From Triticum aestivum (lineage: Eukaryota > Streptophyta > Magnoliopsida > Poales > Poaceae), in NCBI RefSeq assembly GCF_018294505.1, contig NC_057798.1, forward strand, positions 368,243,673-368,307,672: a DNA stretch of 64,000 nucleotides, given 5' to 3'. A model generated the notes under the pieces. The model was not told the origin of the DNA. It saw nothing but the letters and a program-made list of their open reading frames with translations, and searched no databases. Position numbers and translations under genes: made by a program. Below, piece after piece: positions 32,633 to 44,015 of this stretch (the stretch's first letter is position 1; each line of letters begins with the position of its first letter).

Positions 32633-34154
32633 TGAAAGTGTGTTATATCGACTAGAGGGGGTGAATAGGCGATTTTTATGAATTCTTCACTGAGGAATTT
32701 GCCGGTGAGGAAATTCCTTAGCGAAGAACTACTTGCAGCGGAATAAGTACTCAGAAGTAAGCATGAAAGAATACACACATAGTCATCATGATGAAATGAA
32801 GACAAAAACAGAGTACAGAAAGCGTAAACACGGGATAACACAAGATGAAGACAAACAGACTGAAGAAATTGAACTGAGGAAATTGAGAAAGTCTTCAGTC
32901 AAAGTCTTCAAACACAGATATGAACAATCACTCAACACAGTAATGAAGAAATGAAAGAGTTGAGGAAATAGAACCAGTAAGGTTGGTGAAGACAATGATT
33001 TGGTAGACCAGCTCCAACTGTTGTCTCAGTTGTACGTCTGGTTGGAGCGGCTGAGTATTTAAACTCGAGGACACATAGTCCCGGACACCCAGTCGCTGAG
33101 CACGCAGCTCAGGACACCAAGTCCTCACCGCATTCTCCTTGAACTAAGGTCACACAGACCTCGTCCAATCACTCGTGGTAAATCTTCAGGCGACTTCCAA
33201 ACCTCATAGACTTCGGTCCCTCGGCGATCCACAATTCCTCTTGGATGCTTTAGACCATGACGCCTAACCGTCTAGAAGAAGCACAGTCTTCAAAGGTAAC
33301 AAGCGTCGGATCCATGCAGGATCAATCTCTTCAGTGATGCTCAATCACTTTGGGTTTGTAGGTGTTTGGGTTTGGGTTTTTCTTCACTCGATGATTTTCG
33401 CTCAAAGTCCTCGAAGGATGGGTTGCTCTCAAATGACAAGTGTTAGTTTCTCTCAGAGCAGCCAACCAGCTAGTGGTTGTAGGGGGCGGCTATTTATAGC
33501 CTAGGGAGCAGCCCAACATGATAAGACATAAATGCCCTTCGATGATACGACCGTTAGGTGGATAAGATATTTTGGGACAGCTGGCGCACATCACAACAAC
33601 GGTCGGAATTTTGACTCTCAAATTCCTTAGGGCTATCATGTTCCCCACTGTGTAGGCAATCCGCACTGGCGAATTCCTAACTCCTCAGTCAGAACAAATT
33701 CCTTAGCGACCAGAAGAACTTCGTCGCTGTCACTGAAGAAATTGGCTGAACTCTATGAGATTTCCAATGGCTTCACTCGAAGGGATTGGTAGGTGTAGGA
33801 TTTTGAGTTTCCTATGTATTTCCTCGACCCCCTTTAACAGTACGGTGTTTCCTATGACTCAAGAAAGAGAAAAACAAAACTATGAAAACAAAAGTCTTCA
33901 AGCTTCATATTCCTTGCATGAATATCAAGTCTTCACAAACACACCAATTTCTTCACTTTCAAAGTCTTCATGAAAGTCTTCAGGAATACCAAAATCTTCA
34001 GTCAAAGATATTCATTTTTAGGGGTCGACTTTCTCTGTAAATATCAAACTCCTCATAGACTTATAGACCTGTGTACACTCATAAACACATTAGTCCCTTA
34101 ACCTATAAGTCTTCAATACACCAAAATCACTAAGGGGCACTAGATGCACTTACA
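32633..34154 (-). repeat. 5' LTR of the Sirevirus-type element
   Basis: 1522 bp from TGTAAGTGCATC (minus, at 34154) to ...CACTTTCA (at 32633). TATA box ctataaatag on the minus strand at about 33490-33500. Nearly identical to the 3' LTR except for an indel of about 20 bp and scattered substitutions. The target duplication ctctc follows at 34155-34159. Confidence 0.92.
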
Positions 34155-35229
34155 CTCTCTACACCCCCTGTGGCTCTAAGAATCAAGGCCGGCCCTCTAC
34201 TCCAACCATCAGCGCTTGGTTTCCGGCCATGTCATTCCTCCCCGCGCCCTCCGCATCCACCACCTAACACGCCCAATGGATGTAGAACACGTGGCAGGTG
34301 CATGCGGAACGGGAGGCACTTTGGCAATCCGCCGGCCACGATCAAAGTTTCTCCACAACATCGCACGTGATGTGCGGGGAAATTGGAAACTGGACTAGGC
34401 TCAAGATTAATGAAGAAGCAAAGAAGACTCCAAGAGGCCAGCCTCTCTAGCGCCCCCGCATGTGCACTTATTAGGCCCTACCCCGTCGACATCCGGCAGC
34501 GCATTCGGGGTAGGCCCGGGGGCTTCTATCGGTGCAACAAACCCTGGGTATGTTGCCCAAACTGTGCACAGGCACGAGAACAGGATTAAGGCACCAACCC
34601 AAGTCAGAGTGCAAGAGACCAAAAGCATCGAAAGACCAACATGCAGACCAAGAGGACCAAAGTCACGCCAGAGTAGCAAGACACCACCAGGAGAAAAGCC
34701 TCCCTTGCCGGGCGGGCGAGCTTGACAAGGACGGGGTCACCCCGGAAGAAGACAACCAAGACGTCCATGTAGGGCTTGCCGGGGCTCACGAGAGCATAAC
34801 CACCTCACCCAACTACTCCACCACGGCCTGCGTCGTCAGTTAGTGTCGTGTCAAGCCGCAAAGTGACTAAGTGGCAGCCATTCGCCACATGGCAGCTTTT
34901 CTCTACGGGAGACGCCCAAGAACGACACCCGTCCTGCGACGTGTCAAGCGAGCAGGTGTGAAGCTGGCAAAACAGCCCGGCAAGGCTTGCCGGGCGACCA
35001 ATGATGTGATGTTAAGCGGTGCATTTAATGCACCCTATCAGCCTGCAGAGTTAGGTATGATTGCACTGTTTGCTATCTTATCAGTGCATAATGACAACTT
35101 TGCCATTGTGGTAACCCCTTAATCTATAAAAGGAGGTCCATGGCAACCATAGAAAGGGTTAGAAGGTGGGATAACAAACACACCCATATGCGCGTAGCCC
35201 CTGCCACCCCTGCCGGGCAAGTGTACTAC
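34155..35229 (+). mobile_element. Gypsy element, distal segment with LTR-like promoter
   Basis: GC-rich sequence with 'gccgggc/tgccggg' phrases like those at 7-8.4 kb. There is a TATA box (tctataaaaggagg, about 35114), followed by transcribed-looking sequence cut off at 35229. I read it as the 3' UTR and U3/R of the gypsy LTR, but the LTR start is not clear and no matching 5' LTR is present. ORFs here have no recognisable domain. Confidence 0.5.
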
Positions 35230-36713
35230 TGTAAGTGCATCTAGTGCCCCTTAGTGATTTTTGTGTATTGAAGACTTATAGGTTAAGGGACTAATATGTT
35301 TGTGAGTGTACACAGGCTCTATAAGTCAATGAGGAGTTTGATATTTACGATGAAAGTTGACCCCTAAAAATGTATGTCTTCAGCTGAAGACTTTGGTTCT
35401 CCTAAAGATTTTGAATGTGAAGAAATTGGTGTGACCTTGAAGACTTGGATATTCATGCGAGGATTATGGAGCATGAAGACTTTTGTTTTCGTAGTTTATT
35501 TTTCTCTTTCTTGAGTAGGAAACACCGCACTGTTAAAGTGGGTCGAGGTAATACTAAGGAAACTAATTTCCAAGTGATGCTCATCTCAAAATCCTACACC
35601 TACCCAATCCTTTCGAGTGAAGCCATTGGAAATCTCATATTAGTTCAGTCAATTTCTTCAGTGAAAGAGACGAAGATCTTTCGGTCTCTGAGGAATTTGT
35701 TCTGACTGAGGAGTTAGGAATTCGCCAGTGCGGATTGCCTACATATGAGGAACATGATAGCCCTGAGGAATTTGAACCTCAAATATCTGACCATTGCTGT
35801 GCTACGCGCCAGCTGTCCCAAAATATCTATCCACATAACGGTCATATCATTGAAGGGCATTTATGTCTTATCATGTTGGGCTGCTCCCTAGGCTATAAAT
35901 AGCCGCCCCCTACAACCACTAGCTGGTTGGCTACTCCGAGAGAAACTAACACTTGTCATTTGAGAGCAACCCATCCTTCGAGGACTTTGAGCGAAAATCA
36001 TCGAGTGAAGAAAAACCCAAACCCAAACACCTACAAACCCAAAGTGATTGAGCATCACTGAAGAGATTGTTCCTGTGTGGAACCGACGCTTGTTACCTTT
36101 GAGGATTGTGTATCCTCCAGACGGTTAGGCATCATGGTCTGAGCATCCAAGAGGAATTGTGGATTGCCGAGTGACCAAGTCTGTGAAGGTTTGGAAGTCA
36201 ACTGTGAAGAGTTACCACGAGTGATTGGGCGAGGTCTGTGTGACTTTAGCTCAAGGAGAATAAGGTGAGGACTGTGTGTCTGGGACTGTGTGTCCTCGAG
36301 TTTAAATACTCAGCCGCTCCAACCAGACGTACAATTGTCACAGCAGTTGGAACTGGTCTACCAAATCATTGTCTTCACCAAGCCAATTGGTTCTATTTCC
36401 TCAACCCTTTCATTTCCTCATTCATGTGTTGATGAACCTGATCATTACTATTTGAAGACTTTCACTGAAGACTTCCTCTATTTCCTCAATCCAATTTCTT
36501 CAGTCACATTGTCTTCATCCTGCTTATCCTGTTTTCGCGCTATCTGTACTCAATGCTTGTTTTCATTTCATCATGATGATTGTTTTGTTGCTCTGTTATG
36601 CTTATACCTGAGTACCTATTCCGCTGCTAGTGTGTCGTTACTTAGGAATTTCTTCACCTAGAAATTCCTTAGTGACAAATTTGTAAAAATCGCCTATTCA
36701 CCCCCCTCTATAC
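35230..36713 (+). mobile_element. Sirevirus-type LTR, inverted relative to the complete element, 3' end truncated
   Basis: Starts TGTAAGTGCATCTAGTGCCCC at 35230 and matches the reverse complement of 32633-34154 over its length, though more diverged than those two are from each other. TATA box ctataaatagccgcc at about 35893. It ends at '...cacccccctcta' (36713), lacking the last 20 or so bases of the family (the cactttca end). No internal domain, PBS or matching TSD, so it is a solo or truncated LTR. Confidence 0.8.
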
Positions 36714-37395
36714 AAAGGCAATGCTCAAATAAATGAGATGCATGACATCGAAACATGTCATCCATCATGAAAGGTTTGTTGCTATGTATAGCATAATGGA
36801 TAATCAAAGTGTCTAATGCATCACTCGAAGTATCTGGGGCATTGTCATGAATGGTATGCATATCGTGCACACAATGGATGCATTCATGCAATCTATAACC
36901 AATCTCATGGCATGGAATTTGGAATTTATCACCATATTCATGTGTAGCAATTTTATTCACTGGATGATGCACACAATGTATGGAATCATGTGATGCACAA
37001 TCATTTTTATGACATAGCTTAGGGGATGAATTGCACAAATTTGGCAAAGGGAGTTTAGCAATATCATCGTAAGAGAAGAAAATACCAATAACCATGATCT
37101 CTTCATCTATGCCATAAGTGCAAATGAGATTTATTTTAATTGGTTATGCATAGTTAATACGGTGAGTTTGTAATGATGAAATATGGGAAATCTCACTCAT
37201 AACATATGATAAATTTAGCGGGTTGTCGAACATGATGTGACCAATAGAATTTTCATATGATATCCTATGGGACATAGCATCACAACTAGGAAATTCGACA
37301 TTCTCATCATCATATTCATCATAAATGGGTGGCACATCTAAGCATGTAGAAGACATAGTATGTGGTGAATCCATAAGGTGATCAACATCATGCAA
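36694..37395 (-). pseudogene. Unrecognised degenerate ORF, lower part
   Basis: 37395-37144 and 37095-36694 lie in one minus frame, shifted relative to the upper part. They read SSTCLDVPPIYDEYDDENVE, NSIGHIMFDNPLNLSYVMSE, then a Cys/His-rich stretch with repeated IHCVH words. The end overlaps the LTR edge at 36713. No known domain recognised. Confidence 0.35.
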
Positions 37396-38474
37396 TCAAT
37401 CATTTTCAAGATAGTCCACTAGGGGGACAAGCGAAGTACCATCACTTATGTACCTTTAGAGCTCCGCTCATGTGTTGTAGGTGAGGTTGCAAAAATTAAC
37501 ACTTGGTCAATATCTTCGCCAACTTCATGGAACCATGTGGGGGGTGCATCATGATCCACCATGGCCATCGTTTTGCCCATTGGAGGTATGGGCTCATTGA
37601 GGATTAGCGCTTCATCTTGTAGGAGATCTAGCGCCAAAGAGAACACGGTTGGAGTAGAAGTTAAGTTGTTAAAAATCATAGTGGCCTCACGTGCCCTCTC
37701 AACTACCTCACTCACTAAGTGTTATGGCTCACTCACTCCCACTATGATGCACTCACTCATATGGTTGGTCGAGTCACTCAAATGGTGGTGATGGCTCTCA
37801 ACCTCACATAGGATGTGTGGCATGTTCTTGTGTGGGGGGCTAGTGGTGGTCACACTCATCCTCTCATAGGAAATGCACTCAATGTCACATATGGTGGAGT
37901 CAACACTCATGGGGTGGTGTCTCTCCTCACATGGGAATTAGGGCATCTCATCGTATGTCGGTGTCGGATAGATGTATGTGCAAATGTCTCCATACTCAAC
38001 TCCATTCGCCGCCTTGGATGAAGAGATAGTCCCATGCTCAACCTTCTCATCCGTAACACATCCAAAGATGAATGTCGTAGGATGTGGCAAATCATCACTC
38101 TCCTTCGAGACCAAAGAGAGTGTCTCATGTGCGATCTCGTAGCTTGACTCCGAGTAGGAATCCCTTGTGGGCGTCAATTTCATGTTGTCGAAGAGGTTAG
38201 TGCTAGTCGCTGTGGTCGAAGGGGATGAGCCATGCTCGACCGTCTTGTCGTCGTCTTGTTATAGGAGGCCTGTATGATGTGGCACCTTGTAGCTCGCCCC
38301 TATGACTGAAGAGAATTTCCCATGCTCGGCTATCTTCCCTGAGGGGCTTCTGAAGATGGAAGTGTTGCCCTCGCTTGTAGTCGTTCGCCTTGGTGTTGGC
38401 GCCAAAGCTTCTTATTGGTGGTGCTCGTCTGGTAGTCTTCCCTTGTGTTCATAAAAAAAGATCCAATCACACAT
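36714..38474 (-). mobile_element. Unclassified old repeat, left segment, with degenerate minus-strand ORF
   Basis: Between the inverted LTR and the pol-less Sirevirus. The minus strand carries two broken open stretches (annotated separately). The right edge (agatccaatcacacat) joins across the Sirevirus insertion to 48172 (acgctaaatccacatacac), and the join matches 56745-56780. It is therefore an older repeat into which the Sirevirus landed. Confidence 0.5.
37446..38183 (-). pseudogene. Unrecognised degenerate ORF, upper part
   Basis: One minus-strand frame runs 38183-37446 with two stops (about 37938 and 37722). It reads SYEIAHETLSLVSKESDDLP, MPHILCEVESHHHHLSDSTN and REATMIFNNLTSTPTVFSLAL, rich in H, S, D and E. 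No domain recognised. It is likely the relic of a repeat-encoded protein. Function unknown. Confidence 0.4.
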
Positions 38475-40065
38475 TGAAAGTGCAACTATCCCTGGGTGGT
38501 TTTGGTAACGATTAACAACATATAGCTCATTAAACTAATGCTATTTCAAGATGAATATTTCAGGAAAGTTCAATGATTGGCATGGCATGGAATAGGAATG
38601 TGGGCCCCTCAAAATGCTAAGGACAAAGGATTGGCTCAAGCTCTAAAGCTCAAGACTCTACATTTTACTTTTAGTGATCCAAGATCACACTGAGTCCATA
38701 GGAAAAACCAAGACTATTAAAAGGGGATGAGGTGTTGCTTAATGGCTTGCTTGCTCAAAATGCTTAATGATATGCTCCAAAAACTCTCAACCACTTTCTC
38801 ATATCCACATATGTCCCAAACCAAAAGTCAAACTCGGCCCCACCGATATGATCTATCCGGCGCCACCGAGTTCATTTGACATAGCCACTGCCAGAAACCC
38901 TAGTCACTTAGGTCTCACCAATAGGGATCTCGGTCTCACCGAGATGGGATTGCAAACTCTCTATTTCCCTTCGTAACAATCTCACCGAGATGAGCGAATC
39001 GGTCCCACCGAGTTTGCCTGACCAACTCTCTGGTTAGCTTATTATCAAAGTCGGTCCCACTGAGTTTGTGTAATCAGTCTCACCGAGATTACGTTATGCC
39101 CTAACCCTAAAGAAATCGGTCCCACTAAGTTGACATGTCGGTCCCACCGAAATGCCTAACGGTCACATTATAAACTAAATCGGTCTGGCCAAGTTTTCTG
39201 ATTTGTTCCCACCAAGTTTGGTAAATTGTGTGTAACGGTTAGATTTTGTGTGGAGGCTATATATACCCCTCCACCCTCTCCTCATTCGTGGGGGAAAGCC
39301 ATCAGAACATGCCTACACTTCCAACATTCATTTTCTAAGAGAAAACCACCTACTCATGTGTTGAGGCCAAGATATTCCAATCCTACCATTTGAATCTTGA
39401 TCTCTAGCCTTCCCCAAGTTGCTTTCCACTCAAATCATCTTTCCACCAAATCCTATCCTATGAGAGAGAGTTGAGTGTTTGGGAGACTATCATTTGAAGC
39501 ACAAGAGCAAGGAGTTCATCATCAACACACCATCTATTACCTTTTGGAGAGTGGTGTCTCCTAGATTGGTTAGGTGTCACTTGGGAACCTCCGTCAAGAT
39601 TGTGGAGTTGAACCAAGGAGTTTGTACGGGCAAAGAGATCGCCTACTTTGTGAAGATCTACCCTAGTGAGGCAAGTCCTTCGTGGGCGATGGCCATGGTG
39701 GGATAGACAAGGTTGCTTCTTCGTGGACCTTTCGTGGGTGGAGCCCTCCGTGGACTCGCGCAGCCATTACCCTTGGTGGGTTGAAGTCTCCATCAACGTG
39801 GATGTACGATAGCACCACCTATCGGAACCATGCGAAAAATATTCGTGTCAACATTGCGTTTGCTCCCTCCAAACTCCTCCCTTTACCTTCATATGCAATG
39901 ATTTACATTCCGCTACTATACTCTTAGAATTGCATGTGTAGGTTGATTGCTTGACTTGTGCTAAGTTGCTAAAATCTGCCAAGACTTAAAATTGGGAAAA
40001 GGCTAGATTTTTATTTGGTCAAGTAGTCTAATCACCCCCCCTCTAGACATACTTTCGATCCTACA
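38475..40065 (+). repeat. 5' LTR of the pol-less element
   Basis: 1591 bp, TGAAAGTGCAACTATCCCTGG to CGATCCTACA. U3 carries a cluster of TCGGT...ACCGA palindromes, then TATA box ctatatatacc (39258-39268). The CT-rich sequence after the TATA box resembles a plant 5' leader. Confidence 0.92.
38840..39215 (+). repeat. Cluster of short palindromes, consensus TCGGTcncACCGAg
   Basis: About ten copies in U3, some perfect (ctcggtctcaccgag at 38929-38943), others with one or two changes (tcggtcccaccgag, tcggtcccactgag). Arms of 5-6 bp flank a 3-4-nt spacer. The cluster lies upstream of the TATA box and is repeated in the 3' LTR (about 46950-47310). Confidence 0.85.
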
Positions 40066-40067
40066 AG

Positions 40068-40080
40068 TGGTATCAGAGTT
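40068..40080 (+). other. Primer binding site of the pol-less element
   Basis: TGGTATCAGAGTT two bases after the 5' LTR; the first 11 bases match the initiator Met-tRNA complement. Confidence 0.9.
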
Positions 40081-40150
40081 ACGGTCTCCATTTGCCTTGA
40101 TTTCCATAGCTTTTGGTGATCATAGCCTTGGTTTCACAACCTAGGAGAGT

Positions 40151-42334
40151 ATGACGTCTAGCGAGGAAAATTACCACCGTAGAGGTCCTTACTTTGATGG
40201 TACTAATTTTGCTAGTTGGAAGCATAAGATGAAAATGCATATTCTTGGACATAACCCCGCCGTTTGGGCTATTGTGTGTATTGGCTTGCAAGGTGAATTC
40301 TTCGATGGGAGAGAACCGAACCGTGAAGCTACCGCGGAAGAGTTGAAGATGCTGCAATACAACGCTCAAGCTTGTGATATTCTCTTCAACGGATTGTGCC
40401 CCGAAGAATTCAACAAAATCAGCCGTCTTGAGAATGCAAAGGAAATTTGGGATACTTTGATTGATATGCACGAAGGTACCGACTCCGTCAAGGAATCCAA
40501 ATTGGATGTGCTTCAAAGTCAACTTGACAAGTTCAAAATGAAGGATGGTGAAGGTGTCGCTGAAATGTACTCTAGGCTTGCTCTCATCACAAATGAGATT
40601 GCCGGCTTAGGAATTGAAGAGATGACCGATAGATTCATCATCAAGAAGATCCTAAGAGCCTTGGATGGAAAATATGATACCGTGTGCACATTGATCCAAA
40701 TGATGCCCAATTACAAGGATCTCAAGCCAACAGAAGTCATTGGAAGAATTGTTGCTCATGAGATGTCACTCAAGGATAAAGAAGAGCTTCACAACAAGTC
40801 AAGTGGTGCTTACAAAGCCTCATGTGATGCTCCTACATCATCAAGTGAGAAACAAACCTTCAATGAAGAATTGAGCCTAATGGTGAAGAACTTCAACAAG
40901 TTCTACAAGAGTAGAAGAAAGGAAAGAAGTTCCAAGTCCAGGTCCTAAAATGACAAAAGATCTTCGAGTCGTGAATGTAATTGCTACAATTGTGGAAGAC
41001 CCGGACACTACTGCAATCAGTGTACGGCTCCCTATAAAAGAAGCAAAGATTCACCCAAAAGAAGAAGTAGAAGAGAAGAATAACCACTAAGAGAGAGAAG
41101 GAGTAGAGATGATTGTTATGAACGAAGAACCTCCCGGAGAAGCAAAGATCCGGAAAATAAGGACAAATCATCAAAGAGCTACACAAAACGAAGACATCAA
41201 GCTCACGCTGGTGAATGGGTATCCGGCTCCAATTCTGACCATCACTCCGAAAGAAGTTATCACTCCGACTCTGAATATACTCAAGATGAAGGTGTTGCTG
41301 GTCTAGCACTTGTGTCAACCAACTCCTATGACATATTGGACTCACCAAATGAAGGAATTGGAAGATGATTCATGGCTAAGGGCCCAAAGGTATCACACCC
41401 CAAGTATGTTGATTTAAATAGTGATGAAGATGATTTGTTAGGTGATGATGATTTACTTGTTGATAACTCTAGTTATGAAAACTATGATGAATCTGCTATT
41501 AATCATGCTAATCAAGATAAAATGAATGACGATGATAAGAAGGAGATTGATCGTCTAACTAAAGAGCTAAATACTCTTAAGTTAGCTCATGAAACTACCT
41601 TGGAAGATCATCGAGAACTTTTAAAGACTCATGAGAAGTTACGCTTTGAAAAGCTCAACCTAGAGCAAGAGCATGAGTTTTTAAAGGCAAGCAATGATGA
41701 TCTTCGCAAGAAAAGTTCTTCTTACATTGCCAAGCGTTTACTCTTGTCTACTTACATGCCACAAGTTAAATCTAGCAACAAAAGTAAGAAAGATTCTTCT
41801 TCTAGTAGTAAAAATAATCATGCTAAATCCAATGTTGTTGCTTCTAGTAGTTCTCTTGATTCCACTAATGATTCTCTTAGCCAAGTTACACTTGAGCAAG
41901 AAAATAGCTTATTGAAGGGAATTATAGAGAAAGGTGTTTACAAGAGCCTTGCCGGAAGTAAGCAATTTGAGGAAATTGTACGCAAGCAAGGAAGGCACCG
42001 GAAGAATCAAGGTGTTGGTTTTGAACGAAGGTTCAACGCCAATGGAGTTGAGTGGGAAGAAGATCAATACCACAAGACGAAGTTTGTTCCTCAACAAGAG
42101 AAGTATGATCCTACTTCTTTCCAAGGGACACAAGCTCAAGATGATCTTCCACCACAAGACCACAAGCAAAAAGGCAAGGATAAGCTTCAAGAGGAGATTG
42201 ATGCATCTGAAGAAGCTCCCAAGGCCTTGGTCAAGTGGGTTCCCAAGACTACATCAAGTTCTACTTCATCAAGTATGACTACAACTCCAAGGATCCCCAT
42301 GAAGATGATGTGGATTCCAAAGAAGAAGAACTAG
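40151..42334 (+). pseudogene. Gag of the pol-less element (one frame, three stops)
   Basis: ATG at 40151. The first 265 codons read YFDGTNFASWKHKMKMHILG, CDILFNGLCPEEFNKISRLE and KILRALDGKYDTVCTLIQMM, a copia gag (UBN2-like) domain. A TAA at 40946 follows. The same frame continues with the knuckle CNCYNCGRPGHYCNQC (about 40978), a second stop near 41081 and a TGA at about 41368. It then runs from 41372 through a coiled coil (41520-41710), a KGVYKSLAGSKQFEEIVRKQ block and a basic tail ending RIPMKMMWIPKKKN. The layout and C-terminal KxxWxPK motif match the gag at 20781-23341. The frame has no frameshifts, so decay is mild. Confidence 0.85.
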
Positions 42335-43150
42335 AGAGTTCTTGAGGGTGACTCCACTAACACACTTCACTCATACCATTTTGGCAAGAACAAGTGCAAA
42401 TAACTTCCATATCTTGCACTAGTTCAAGCAGTACAAACCCTCTTGTTGGTAAGACAAGGGACAAGGTAACCTAATGCTTTCATGGACATCATCTTGTGTG
42501 TACATCATTCTATGTCCATGGATATCCTTGTTTGTTCCTTATGGGACTAACCCATGTAGGTATCTACATCAACATTGAGCGTCCACATCTTCAACACCTA
42601 CATGAAGTCATCATCGACAAAACCCAAGGTTAGTTCATCCCTCTTAGGGGGGATATCACATCTAGGGGGAGATTTACTCTAAGAATTGAGCTAAAGCAAC
42701 TCTAACGGTGTGAACACAATAGTGCTTTATGTAAAAGTGGTAACCCCACTTGTGCTTAAACGATGAGTATGAACTATGATCAAATGTTCTCATTTGACTC
42801 CTAAGTCAATATACTCATATATAGATGACCTAGTCATCGCAAATTGCTTGATAGATGCTAGTGCATGCTTTGCCACATATTTCATTTGCTATTTTATTGT
42901 GTGAGCATGTTGGTTGCATATTTTACTCATTCGAGGACATCCACTTGTTGCTTTGATTGTTTGTCTCTTTCTCTTTTGCCAAGTGGATGGACAAGAATGC
43001 CTAAGAACCTTCTCTAGCTATCTATGCTTTTCTCATCTCAAACTCTATTCATGCTACATCACAAAGTTTGATCAAGTCAGATTCGAACCACTCTGTGTGA
43101 GGAGCACTCGGAGTCCTCAATTTGTCATAGACTTAAACTTCCAAAACCTC
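42335..43150 (+). other. Non-coding region after gag in the pol-less element
   Basis: About 800 bp where pol would normally follow. No protease, integrase or RT fragment is visible in any frame. A 'gggggatatcacatctagggggagattt' stretch near 42647-42676 resembles PPT words, suggesting the deletion brought 3' sequences close to gag. Confidence 0.55.
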
Positions 43151-44015
43151 TTTGTGCATTTCGGTATGATTGAGTCATCCATTTCGGTCACACCGAGTTC
43201 ACTAAGTTGATCTAGGTTTTCATCTCAACAACTGATTTGAACATTTCGGTCAGACCGAGTTGCAGTAACCGCTTGCGATTCTGCATCTCGGTGCCACCGA
43301 GTTGTTCCACTCAGTCACACCGACAGGGTCGGGCTATATATATCCACGAGTGAGATTTTGGAAATTTCTTCAAAACCCCTCAGCCCGCGCATATCCTCCT
43401 CTGCCTCCTCGGGTTTCTAGATCGCCTCCTTGCTGCCAGCGACCTCCCGCCGCTGGTTTCTGTCGCCGTCAACGGGAATCTGCTCCGCCGTAGCGAACTC
43501 CCGTAGAACTAGTGCTCTCTTTTTACCTCCTATTCGAAGCACGAGGTCAGTGCCATGATCAATGCCACGTATGAAATCAATCTATCCAGAGAAAACTTCC
43601 TTAGGTTAAGTTTGATTCGAAAATTTAGGGTTAGATCTCCTCTGAACTCATCTCGGACCGACCGAATCGTAGAAATCGGTCTCACTGATTTGGCTTAGGC
43701 CATTGCACATGCGCTTTTCGGTCTGACCAAAAACTGCAAATCGGTGTGATCGAGTTCAATTCTCTGTGAAACCCTAGCAATCTCGATGCCACCAAACTGT
43801 GACTCGGTCTGACCAAGTTCACTAGTTTAGGTTCCATATGTTGCTTCGGTATCACGGAGTTTATCAATTTGGTAGCTCCGAAATCATTTCAGTAGAGAAC
43901 TAAAACTAAGTTTTTGACTCATTTGTTTTGCAAAAATCTCTGCACTTTGTGATGCTCATCTACTCTACCTCATCTAAATCTATTCACAAGGTTTGCTGTT
44001 ATTTTGCCTGACAAG
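43150..44015 (+). promoter_or_regulatory. Internal promoter-like module upstream of ORF3 (palindromes, TATA box, leader)
   Basis: Palindromes of the same type as in the LTR (tcggtcacaccgag about 43186, tcggtcagaccgag about 43247, ctcggtgccaccgag about 43289) lead to TATA box gctatatatatcc (43333-43345). A CT/CCG-rich leader follows (43380-43500), then about 500 bp with further diverged palindromes to the ORF3 ATG at 44016. The LTR has the same order of parts (palindromes at 38840-39215, TATA at 39258). Promoter activity is inferred. Confidence 0.55.

Larger units (their letters stand above)
10176..34154 (-). mobile_element. Ty1/copia Sirevirus-type retrotransposon, complete but nested and inactive
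   Basis: The minus-strand order is 5' LTR (32633-34154), PBS complementary to initiator Met-tRNA, gag, protease-integrase-RT-RNase H, a long third ORF, polypurine tracts and 3' LTR (10176-11718). Perfect 5-bp target duplications ctctc flank it at 10171-10175 and 34155-34159. Gag has a CCHC knuckle and a long coiled-coil C-terminal half, and a large ORF follows pol; both are Sirevirus hallmarks. Several purine tracts before the 3' LTR fit too. A 9.2-kb LTR element is inserted in gag. Without it the element would be about 14.8 kb. Confidence 0.88.

Noticed and set aside
39479..39927. ORFs of 75-81 codons inside the LTRs (also 47579-48027)
   Set aside because: Present in both LTR copies without recognisable domain. 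They are likely chance frames in R/U5, though their conservation reflects only LTR identity.
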